Below, one piece after another: positions 35,301-45,024 of a DNA stretch of 64,000 bases. The stretch comes from Pseudoscleropodium purum (Eukaryota > Streptophyta > Bryopsida > Hypnales > Brachytheciaceae): the NCBI GenBank assembly GCA_963969395.1, contig OZ017799.1, positions 7,070,501 to 7,134,500 on the forward strand. Direction: 5' to 3'. The translations under genes and the position numbers were made by a program. Within the stretch, counting starts at the first letter, position 1. The number at the start of each line of letters is the position of its first letter. The notes beneath the pieces were generated by a model. It searched no databases and was not told the origin of the DNA. It worked only from the letters and a program-made list of their open reading frames with translations.

Positions 35301-36771
35301 GAGTTGACTGCAGTTTTGTTAGTTACTTCCACGGCCATCCATTCGTGTACCATAGAAAAATCATTCCACTTTGTGCTTGTGCGGGGTTCTTCCATTGGCT
35401 CAGTACTCGTGCTAACTATTTTTTTCCCATCCAATCAATAGAAGAGTCGGTCTATTCAGCTCCTGTTCACTGTAGCTCTGATGTGTTGCGATCTTGTTTT
35501 TCTTCTTCAATGTTTTAGCTCTGAAGGCGGTTTTATCGCACAGGCTGGTTTCCGTAACGCTTGTAGCTTCTCGTGTAGTGTAGCTTTTCTGTCCAGGTTG
35601 TAGTACTGATATGATTCTCAACTAGTGAGTAGCGCGAGTGATTTCATTTCCCTTAATTGGAAGACTCAAATGCCTGAGTTCTAGCAATGAAACACCTTTG
35701 CTGGGCGGAGTGCTGCTCAGGTGACCCCCAGTGTATGTTATATGGAGAGAACATGTACGATCGTTGTACATTTCAGGGGTTGGTGTCACCTGAGCTTCTG
35801 CACTCGTTGGGTGGGAGCGCTGCTCAGGTGACACCCAGTGTGTGTTCTGTGGAAAGAACATGCACCAGGGGTGTACATTTGAGGTGGGGGTATCACCTGA
35901 GCGCGGTCCGCACGAGTCCGGTGTTGAGCGTCCTGTGCAGTCGAATCAGCCCTTTTTTCAGTGCAAGAGGGTCACTTCCAAGTCACATTCCAGTTTGGAT
36001 GTGTATTTGTTTACCTGATTCGTTGCATATCTCGCCAACCATGCAGGTAGTGCAGGGAGTGGAGGAGGATCAGGGTCCCTTGCGTATGCACAGGAACCGC
36101 TAGCTTCCCGTGCACCCCGGTCCTTTTCGGGTCCCATTAGTCAGCTGCCAGACAACCATAGCATCTCGGGGCCTACACTGCAAATGAACAGCAGCATGGA
36201 GGCTCGGCATCAACAACCTGTGTTAGCTACTCCACCTGAGAAACTGCTGCTGGGAGGTCATGCAGGGCTGACTGGGTTAGCCCTGGGGCCCCCTCAAAGC
36301 GCCTCGAGCTCTGGAATGACTGCACTGCCTTTGGCAAATGACACCTCGGGCGAGAATGACTGGCAGCGACGCGATTTGAGGAAGCAGGAGAGCTTCGGCA
36401 GGCTGTTTGCTGGCACTGGCGCTGGTGCGTTTCCGGACGATGTGACGGAGGAGGAGCTTCGTGCTCGAAGCCTGGAGCTTTTAGAGAATGAGGACATGCA
36501 TACCCAGATTCAGCAACTGCTGCGCATGTATAATGGACAGGTAGGGGACATTCCATTTAGCCCATACGGTCCTATTCCTGGGGACGAAGCTTTTCCATTT
36601 GTGGGTTTACCTGGTGATGAAGCTGTTGGGGAGCATAAACCTCCCCGTGCCAATGGCAAGGCGTATGTGGGCTGGTTGAAGCTGAAGGCTGCTTTGCATT
36701 GGGGTATTTTCATTCGGAAACGTGCCGCTGCGCGGCGGGCTCAGCTGGAAGAGGTTGATGAGGAGTCATGA
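32387..36771 (+). CDS. CBP60: CBP60-family calmodulin-binding transcription factor, copy 1
   Basis: Plant-specific nuclear DNA-binding protein of the CBP60/SARD1 family, linked in flowering plants to calcium signalling and salicylic-acid immunity or development. Exons: 32387-32478, 32580-32655, 33151-33209, 33372-33865, 34099-34259, 34420-34623, 34825-34993, 36047-36771, giving 659 residues. Family landmarks: [20 protein letters not shown] (about 47-66), [80 protein letters not shown]. The C-terminal calmodulin-binding helix is [20 protein letters not shown] near residues 627-646, with Trp628 and Trp637. The exon 7 donor is my least certain call: AAG/GTCCGA at 34993 keeps phase; 34963 would too, and without splicing a TAG at 35041 would end the protein before the calmodulin-binding part. 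Confidence 0.92.
35715..35902. repeat. Paired 81-bp inverted-end units in CBP60 intron 7
   Basis: Two units, 35715-35795 and 35822-35902, are 107 bp apart start to start. Each begins GCTCAGGTGAC and ends GT(G/A)TCACCTGAGC, its own reverse complement, so each can fold into a hairpin. The middles are similar ('gagagaacatgtac' versus 'gaaagaacatgcac', then 'gtacattt'). They may be a miniature transposon duplicated in tandem or a structured intron element. Mirror copies lie at 45894-45974 and 46001-46081. Confidence 0.8.
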
Positions 36772-37293
36772 CATCCACAAAGCATTGGGGTTGTACGTAG
36801 TTGGTAGGATTGACTCTTTTTATTCCTCCTGTCTCGCTTGGAGCTATTTTCTCAAGGCGTTGGTCCTCAGGAAAGTGCGCCCCTGCAAGGCTACCACACT
36901 GGTAATGGCCGGAGATTCCTGTGAGGGCTATTGGCTGTATATACTCAAGTTCTGTACCGGATGAGATCTCTCCCTGTTTAATCCCGCTCCTGTAAAGACA
37001 TTTACTGCGCAGCCATGGTTTATTTGGGGATTTGGATGGGGAGGGACACGCACTTGGTTATTTAGTTAATTTGAGCTTTTTTATGGTATGGGAATCCGCT
37101 TGTGTGTGTCTATGATCGATGCACTTATCAGTTCCATGCTTTTACATAGTGTTATATGCTTGAAGATTTTTGGTTTGGGAGCTCCCTTTGTTCTATCGAA
37201 CGCTAACTCATATCGCGTTCCTCCCTCTTTTTATTGGGCTGGAACAAGTTTTATACAAGGGGTCCGATTAGGTTTTCTTCACTCTGCAGGATT
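36772..37293 (+). other. CBP60 copy 1 downstream region
   Basis: 3' flank within the arm, probably including the 3' untranslated region. No further gene seen. The arm identity ends abruptly after 'gcaggatt' at 37293. Confidence 0.5.
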
Positions 37294-37870
37294 GCTAAGT
37301 ATGTTTCCAATGTATTGTTCCTCAATTATCTTATAGAGGGGAATGGGGTTGATGTTACTAGAGAGGCCATAATAGACTATGCCTATGCAAGTCTCACCGC
37401 CAATAGTGTCTTGCCGATATTGATTTTGTTTATATCCCTTTGATGAGCTTGTATAATATTCTATAGAATAGATCCTATTGGTGGATTTTGAGTCACAAGA
37501 TCAACTTCTCTATTGATATGTATGTTGGAGCTTGATCTTGCACGAGTAGATGCTAACACGCCTTCAAGACTCAATGATCATGGTAGGGAAACTAGCAATG
37601 CACAATTCACTAGGTTCAAATTAATGCTCTTTGATACATCAATCTTTGGTTGTACTATTGGAAGAGGCATAATCCCGAATTTTGTAGTAAATTCTTTTAA
37701 TAATAATCAATCATCAAGGTTGCTTAAAACATCATGAGATGTATAAGGGATAGGATTATTTGCAAAAGTAGAAGAGGCCAACACCTATATGCCAACAAAA
37801 ACCTACAATGGTCGAAGGTTAAGTGATTCCTAAGATTTTCATGAGCAATCATCTTCAATGTCAGGATCTA
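37294..37870. other. Inverted-repeat spacer, left part
   Basis: Unique-looking AT-rich DNA between the left arm and element 2. It has a 74-codon ORF at 37513-37737 of ordinary composition that I do not recognise. No gene is called. Confidence 0.45.
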
Positions 37871-38207
37871 TGAAACCTTAGTCATCGCTCCGTTCAATTC
37901 AGCAATTTGACCTGATTAAGGATTCGACAATTCATTCATGACACAATAACCGGTTGAGCTTCAAATAAGATTATCAGAGATTTGGAAAGCACATGACTCC
38001 TCAATTACGACTCATAGCATCCATGAATCATTAAGTGAACACAATGTGATTTAATACAAAGCTACGCAATTTGGAATTGAATCAACTTGCTTGCATTATG
38101 GAAAATGTCGCGTGAGGAACAACCCTCCTCTCATGGGCTTTAAGGAAGACGAAGGAGCTAACCGTTTTAAGTAACCGTTATTGTTAGGAACACACTAGTT
38201 CATAACA
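37871..38207 (-). repeat. 3' LTR of element 2 (337 bp)
   Basis: Reads TGAAACC to CATAACA on the plus strand and matches 41704-42040. On the minus strand it is preceded by the polypurine tract 'aaaaggggggtaa' (about 38208-38220). Confidence 0.93.
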
Positions 38208-38220
38208 TTACCCCCCTTTT
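38208..38220 (-). promoter_or_regulatory. Polypurine tract of element 2
   Basis: Minus-strand 'aaaaggggggtaa' abutting the 3' LTR, equivalent to the tract at 10570-10584 in element 1. Confidence 0.85.
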
Positions 38221-39990
38221 AATGTCCAAGTTGGGTTGTTGGATTATCCAGTTTTGGCGCCTCAGGATGGAGCATGTGGAAGTCAGTCACAGCTTCAGGC
38301 GCGTTCTCCAAATGTTCAGCAGGCTCCCACGAATATTCTTCAGGTCCGTAGCCCTCCCAAGCAACAAGGTATTGGAGTTTTTTCCACCTTCCAAAAAACC
38401 GAGAGTCAAGTACTTTGTGTACCTCCCATTCTACATTACCATCCGGAGTCACAATAGGTGGGGGTGGTATGCATTTGCGTCCTGGAATGGTGTCTTCACG
38501 GTATTTCTCCAATAGTGATATATGAAACACATCATGGATTCGTAATGTTTTTGGTAGATCTAACCGGTAAACAACATTGGAGATTTTAGATAATATTTTG
38601 AACGGTCCTAAGAATTTTGAGGACAATTTTTTAGATGGAGCCATTGTGGCAATGTTCTCGTGGCGAAGAAGTACCTTATCTCCAATTTTAAAAGTTGGTT
38701 GAAGTGTTACCCCGCGGTCATAGTTTCGTTTTGCTTATTCTCCTGCAAGCTTAATCATCATTTTTATTTCCTCATGGACCTCATGTAAATGCCGAACTCG
38801 ATCCTCTACCACTGGCACTGTAGTTGTTGTTGGCGTTGAAAATGACAAAGATGGGTGGTAACCATAGGTGGTGTAAAACGGGGAGAATCCTGTCGCTGAG
38901 TGGCACGCATTATTATATGAAAATTCAGTCAAGGGAAGAAGGTCAAACCAGTCATTTTGACGCCTTGTCGTGAACATTCGTAGGAATTGTTCCACCACTT
39001 GATTTACCCTCTCTGTTTGGCCGTCCCCTTGAGGGTGAAAGGTTGTTGTTGGGGCTGGATGAATTCGAAGTAGTTGAGATAATCTTCTCATAAATTTAGA
39101 TACGAAGACAGATCCACGGTCTGAAATTACTTCGTCAGGCGTACCATGGTGCTTCCATATATGTTGCACATATAACAAGGTTGTATCATTGGAGTCTATT
39201 GTTTCTTTTGTAGCTATGAAGTGAGCTAGCTTGGTGTTTCGGTCAACCACCACCATAATAGAGTCATAACCATTACTCCGTGGTAATTTGACAATGAAAT
39301 CTGTAGATATTCGCTTCCATGGGGCTTGGCCGGCGGAAATTGGTTGCATGAGCCCATATCTTGCATGATGAGTGGGTTTTGACCGTTGGCACAAGTCGCA
39401 ACTATCCACATAGCGGTGGACATATCTGCGAAGAGTAGGCCAATAAAACGATCTTGATACCAAATCCAGTGTCTTGGCTCTCCCTTGGTGTCCAGCGGCC
39501 GGAGCATCGTGTCTTGATTTTAGGATTTGCCGCTTGAGTTCTACATCATCAGGCACATATATTTTATCTCGGAAATAGAGGATGCCGTCACTTATCTTAT
39601 ATTCATGAAGTTGATGGTGGATGTCCGGTAGTTGTTGATGAAGATCTCCTTTGAAAAATGACATCATTGGTTGCAATGTGATATCTTCATGAATGGCCGA
39701 TTTCACATATTCAATAATGCGTGATTCGGCCCAGACTGGTTCACAAGATTGTAATGCAACTAATCGTAGTAAGGGTCGATTTTGCTGACTTTGTCCTTGA
39801 GTAAAATCTGTTCTTCTTGAAAGAGCGCCAGCCCTTCCATTGAGTGATCCTGGCCTGTGTTGGATCTCAAAATTAAATGTTGATAAAAACTCCGACCAAT
39901 GCACTTGCCGGTGGTTTAATTGTTTGGTAGAGAGAAAATACTCCAAATTTTTATGATCCGAGATTACTTTTACTTCTGCGGGGATCCTTC
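38219..39990 (-). pseudogene. Integrase and chromodomain of element 2 (few breaks)
   Basis: From 39990 down to about 38735: RNase H tail (VISDHKNLEYFLSTKQLNHR), zinc-binding region (RYVDSCDLCQRSK), and the catalytic core with DFIVKLP, VISDRGSVF and DGQTERVNQ. It continues past a stop near 38735 into a C-terminal region (KLSSKFLGPFKILSKISNVV) and a complete-looking chromodomain (EWEVHKVLDSRFFGRWKKLQ, LVAWEGYGPEEYSWEPAEHL) ending at 38219. A frame change near 39990 separates it from the upstream RNase H. Better preserved than element 1, but not a single open frame. Confidence 0.9.
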
Positions 39991-41442
39991 CAAATAAACC
40001 CGCCAATCTTGAAACGCTTGAACTACACTTAACAATTCCTTGTCGTATATGTCATAGTTTTGTTCGGCTGGTGACATTTTAGAGCTCCTATATGCACAAG
40101 GGTGTAAGAAACCATCATCTCCATGTTGTGAAAGTATAGCACCTGTTGCAACGTCAGACGCATCGGTTTCCACAATAAAAGGCTGGTCAAAGTTGGAGTG
40201 AATTAATACCGGGGATTTAGAAAATCTAAAGCGCAATTCCTTAAAAGCTTGGTCTGTTGATAGAGTCCATTCAAATTTTCTGTCCTTCGTCAAAGTTGTA
40301 AGGGGCACTACAATCTTAGAATAATTACAAATAAAGCGGCGGTAGAAATTGGCAAAGCCAAGGAAAGCTTGGATATCTTTTACTGTTTTTGGAGTGAGCC
40401 AATCTTTAATTGTTTGTACTTTGTCCTGACACATCGCCAAACCTTGGGCTGAGACGACCATTCCCAGAAACTCAACCGATTGGCAATGGAATTGGCACTT
40501 CGACTCCTTAGCATATAAGCCATGTTCTTGCAACTGTCGGAGGACCTCTCACACTACTTGTCGGTGCTCTTCCACATTTTTGGAGAAAATGAGGATGTCG
40601 TCCAAGTATATGACTACCAAAATGTCGAGGAGGTCACCAAAAATTTCTTGCATATGAGATTGAAACTGTGCCGGTGCGTTCATTAATCCAAACGGCATGA
40701 CTAGGTATTCAAATAAACCATAGCAAGTTTTGAAAGCAGTTTTAAATTCATGGCCTAATGCCATGCGTACACGGTGATACGCTTGGCGTATATCTAATTT
40801 AGTAAAAAATTTAGCCCCCACCAGTCGATCAGTCAGCTTTGGAATAAGGGGTAAGGGATATCAATTTGGTACAGTGACTTTGTTAAGATTACGGTAATCG
40901 ATACATACTCTTATAGAACCATCCTTTTTTCGAGCGAAAACTATTGGTGCCGAGACTGGAGATTTAGATCAGCGAATCCATACTTTGCCCAAATTCTCAT
41001 CCAAATATTTCCGTAATTCTTCCAATTCTTTAGGAGACATGGGTCTCAAACCCGTGTTCTTGGGTTCCTGTCCTTCTTTGAACTCTATCTTCATGTCTGA
41101 TGAACTATTGAGTGGTAGTTCATTTGAAGCTTCTTCACTGAACGCTCCACGCAAATCATGATACTCCGAGGGCAATAATGTATCCGTGGTGTCAATGTGC
41201 TCTGATATTTCTAGCACATAAATCTCCGCATCTTTGGCAGACAATCTGAACGCCGCTGAAGAAACCAAAGCGTGACGGGGCGCTACCAAGCTCGACGGAG
41301 TCTTGGCTTTTTCTTGAGCCCCAGGTGCGTTATTCCTGCCTTGGGGAGGCGGAGGCCTTGCACCCGGGGCCGGACCAGGCCCGCCACTTGAGAGCCAAGG
41401 CGGGAACCAGGGCGGGCTTGTGGCTTTAAGCCCACCCCGCAT
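39970..41442 (-). pseudogene. Reverse transcriptase-RNase H of element 2 (broken)
   Basis: Leader 41442-40969 (with a Pro/Gly-rich insert, PPPPQGRNNAPG, absent from element 1) ends in TGA at 40969-40971, at the same codon as the TGA at 7846 in element 1. The RT core follows with a further stop near 40860, then an open part 40821-40549 holding [13 protein letters not shown] and the YLDD box (40597-40608). After a TGA near 40546 the connection and RNase H continue to 39970 (YDIYDKELLSVVQAFQDWRV). Confidence 0.88.
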
Positions 41443-41490
41443 TGACGATTCTCTTGACTACTTGGTCTTCAGAGGTTCCGAGCAATTTTC

Positions 41491-41703
41491 TCAACAATAT
41501 GAGGAATCAAAATATACACGACGTTGAGACCACTTGATCGTGGGGTCGTGGTGACAAAGCCATGGAATTCCAAGGATGCAGGAGTATCGACCTGTACTGG
41601 TTATATCAGCTACCAATGTTTCGTGGTGGCCTCCAATACTGACTTCAATGGTTGCTTCTTGCGTGATGAGGCCGGAGTTTATTACTCTACCATCAATCAT
41701 CTG
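41491..41703 (-). pseudogene. Truncated protease of element 2, fused to the 5' LTR
   Basis: Only the rear half of the retropepsin region remains (QMIDGRVINSGLITQEATIE to YSCILGIPWL). The active-site Asp-Ser-Gly half is gone. The open frame continues a few codons into the LTR (MNGAMTKVS), showing a clean junction at the LTR edge. Confidence 0.8.
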
Positions 41704-42040
41704 TGAAACCTTAGTCATTGCTCCGTTCAATTCAGCAATCTGACCTGATTAAGGATTCGACAATTCATTCATGACACAATAACCGGTTGAGCTTCAAATA
41801 AGATTATCAGAGATTTGGAAAGCACATGACTCCTCAATTACAACTCATAGCATCCATGAATCATTAAATGAATACAATGTGATTTAATACAAAGCTACGC
41901 AATTTGGAATTAAATCAACTTGCTTGCATTATGGAAAATGTCGCGTGAGGAACAACCCTCCTCTCGTGAGCTTTAAGGAAGACAAAGGAGCTAACCGTTT
42001 TAAGTAACCGTTACTGTTAGGAACACACTAGTTCATAACA
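41704..42040 (-). repeat. 5' LTR of element 2 (337 bp)
   Basis: Direct copy of 37871-38207. On the minus strand it contains 'gaggagggttgttcctcacg', running into the ACGCGAC motif (complement at 41940-41946), similar to the likely start region of the element 1 LTR. Confidence 0.93.
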
Positions 42041-44502
42041 CTCAAATCCTCTAGAAAATAGTATGCCCCTGGAAGAGCAAGCATCATCATATGTCCTTCC
42101 TTCATGCAAATTTTTTTAAAGAATAGTTTGGTGGCGAGCTATTGCACCTCAAAAATTGAAAGCAATATATAAGAGCACGCAATTACAAAAAGGAAATAAA
42201 AGGCATTCAAAGAATACAAAATGTGTGAGAAAACTCCCCTCTTTCTCGTTGATATATCCTTTTTCTTCAAGAGAAGTGCTTCACAATCCCACAGAAGCTT
42301 GGCAAGGTGAAATTGCAAACAAAAATCAAGATTTGAGACTTAGACAACAATGTTAGATTGGGAGTTGAAAAGCAACAATGTCAAAGGCCAATTACAAAGA
42401 AACAACTTCTTTACTATACTAAGAGTAGTGCATCAAAAACAAACTAAGACTTGACAAGTGGACATGATTGGTGTAAGTCTTAGCAACAAATCTAGAAACG
42501 GGAGGAGGATAAGTGAATGTAAATATAGTTGGTTTGAAATTTTAGGCTCATTTTGGTGTCTGTAGTTAAATTCCTTTATTCATTTCAAAAAAATTTAGAT
42601 ACTTTTGAAGATTACCTAATGATAAAATTTATTTTTCATCGAAAAAAATAAATATTTGATTTTTGAGAGGTCTTCAAAGCCATATATGTCCACTAATGGA
42701 AGAATAAAGCTTCCTAATTTTAGTTCATTTCCTTCATTTTGAGCAAAATTTTTGAATTTCACTTGATTTGAGATCTAAAAACATATACTCATCCACGTGA
42801 GTTGAAAATGGCCCAAATGGATAGAATAAAGTGTTTTCATGATTTTCACCATTGAAAATTTAAACATGCAAGTGTTGATGTGGAGTTATTTGCAATTTAT
42901 ACTTATAAAAAAATTGCATTTCAACAATTGCAAGGTGGATTGTGTAATGAATTTTATGGCTTTTCATATGAAATTAAGTTTTTTGAAAGTGAATTTTAGT
43001 GTGCTAAAACAATTTGTAGTTATTCATGTCACCTCCAATCCCAAAAAACTTTTACAAGAAAATTTTTGAAACATTATGGAGAGGGGCAACATACTAAAAT
43101 AGAAAACATACATTTCTCTTGATAATCTCAAAATTCTTATGCAATTTTGCAAGAAAAAATCAATAAGTATATTAATAAGAAGGCTCTGTAACCCCTAAAG
43201 TTCTATAATTAGGTTTTCACTGAAAATGCTCAAAAACTGCCATTTTTAATACAAATAACAAATTTTTGAATTTTTTTTTTGACTTGTGTAATCATAAGAT
43301 CATGCAATATGCTAACTTCAAAACATGTGGTAAAATTTTCAGAAATTTCCAATGCACGGATTGCAAGATATAAGCATTTAAATTCATTAAAATCTACATC
43401 CTATGATTTTATTATTTTACAAAATATTGAAAATTGAGTAAGATAAACGACTTCAAAGTTATTTTAGAGTAGAGAATCCATAAGTGCCTACAAATAAAAA
43501 ATGCTCGTAATTTTTGACTCATTGATCAAAACGGAATGATTCAAAGTTATATATATAATTCTAAAAAACTAATTTCAAATTATTGTTTTTGAAAATAGTG
43601 ATTTTTTATTTACCAAAACTACCCATTTATGGAAAAAGAAATACTAGGTTATAACTTTTGACTTCTATTTCTAAACATCATAAAATTTAGTGCATATAAA
43701 AATATTCCTCATTCATACTTTCTATTAAAATTTTGGTCAAAAATATGAAAATCTCTAATCAGATGCACCTACACAAAAAATTTATGGACCAAAAAACACA
43801 GCTTGAACCTTTAGGGATGAAACATCTATATAGTAACATTTCAAAAAAATAATTTGCATCATTAGAAATAACTATAAGCCCATGGTCTTTTCTTGTAGTT
43901 AAAACACACAAAGCTGAAGCAATAGTTGTCAACCTCACACAATACTCAACTTGTAGGGTACTCTACTTCCAACCTTACACTAGAATTGAAGCTTATAATA
44001 CTTTTTCTGTCATTTTCAAGGTTAAGATAAATAAAGACATGACACATGTCTCAAAGTAGTGAACAAGAAAGTATGAAGAAATAAGCAGGAGAGTTATTCT
44101 TCAATGATCAAAATTGGAAGACTCTAGACATTAGCTATTAGTCAAAGGCCATTTATTGATCACAAAATGCACAAAAATTTCAATTCGGCGAATAAAATTT
44201 TAAAATTATTTCTATCAAAATAATTCCTATCTTCCAAAATATTTCCTTTCCTACATTAAAAAAAATTCCACCACCTCATACTTGCACATGATCTGCTACA
44301 AAACTCCTTCAATGATTAACCACTGGTGCTTAAACCTCAGTTAGAACAACCTTAGTTAAAAAGGCTTGAGAAGTCAGGAGATAACTGATTTAAAAATCAT
44401 GGCCCCAATTTACATGGAAGCGACCCGCATCATAAGAATACCCTACCAAGCTGGTCTGAGGGCCAGAAGTACTCAACATCGTAAAAACTCCCAGCACACG
44501 AG
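42041..44502. other. Inverted-repeat spacer, right part
   Basis: AT-rich, no supported gene. It contains copy C of the TIR family (43189-43820). The right arm begins at 44503. Confidence 0.5.
43189..43820. mobile_element. TIR family copy C (diverged)
   Basis: The left end 'taacccctaaagttctataa' and the right end 'cttgaacctttagggatgaa' are inverted and similar to the ends of copy A (13531-14421). The interior is AT-rich and non-coding. The call rests mainly on the ends. Confidence 0.4.
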
Positions 44503-45024
44503 AATCCTGCATAGTGAAGAAAACCTAATCGGACCCCTTGTATAAAACTTGTTCCAGCCCAATAAAAAGAGGGAGGAACGCGATATGAGTTAGCGTTCGA
44601 TAGAACAAAGGGAGCTCCCAAACCAAAAATCTTCAAGCATATAACACTATGTAAAAGCATGGAACTGATAAGTGCATCGATCATAGACACACACAAGCGG
44701 ATTCCCATACCATAAAAAAGCTCAAATTAACTAAATAACCAAGTGCGTGTCCCTCCCCATCCAAATCCCCAAATAAACCATGGCTGCGCAGTAAATGTCT
44801 TTACAGGAGCGGGATTAAACAGGGAGAGATCTCATCCGGTACAGAACTTGAGTATATACAGCCAATAGCCCTCACAGGAATCTCCGGCCATTACCAGTGT
44901 GGTAGCCTTGCAGGGGCGCACTTTCCTGAGGACCAACGCCTTGAGAAAATAGCTCCAAGCGAGACAGGAGGAATAAAAAGAGTCAATCCTACCAACTACG
45001 TACAACCCCAATGCTTTGTGGATG

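Larger units (their letters stand above)
31348..37293 (+). repeat. Left arm of large inverted repeat (5,946 bp)
   Basis: Matches 44503-50448 in reverse complement. Pairing follows x + y = 81796 at both ends and at every ORF limit I checked inside, so the arms have equal length with no net indel. All translations I compared within the arms are identical. The only mismatch I noticed is C at 37284, opposite T at 44512. The arm is far richer in GC than the flanks, and carries a whole CBP60 gene with about 1 kb upstream and 0.5 kb downstream. Confidence 0.95.
37871..42040 (-). mobile_element. Ty3/gypsy chromovirus (element 2), internally deleted, in the spacer
   Basis: Minus-strand element with LTRs at both ends (TGTTATG...GGTTTCA). 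It contains part of protease, reverse transcriptase, RNase H, integrase and chromodomain, all similar to element 1. Gag, the primer-binding site and the front of protease are missing: the 5' LTR is joined directly to the protease sequence at 41703/41704. The flanking bases ('atcta' left, 'ctcaa' right) show no target-site duplication. The LTRs differ at about 10 of 337 sites, all apparent transitions, so it is younger than element 1. Confidence 0.92.

Noticed and set aside
34715..35434. A 239-codon minus-strand ORF over CBP60 exon 7 and the following intron (mirrored at 46362-47081)
   Set aside because: It is antisense to well-supported CBP60 exons, has no recognisable domain and a Pro/Thr/Ser-rich shadow composition.
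35687..36103. A 138-codon plus-strand ORF within CBP60 intron 7 reaching the last exon
   Set aside because: Its frame disagrees with the CBP60 C-terminal frame, and its translation reflects the two 81-bp repeated units.
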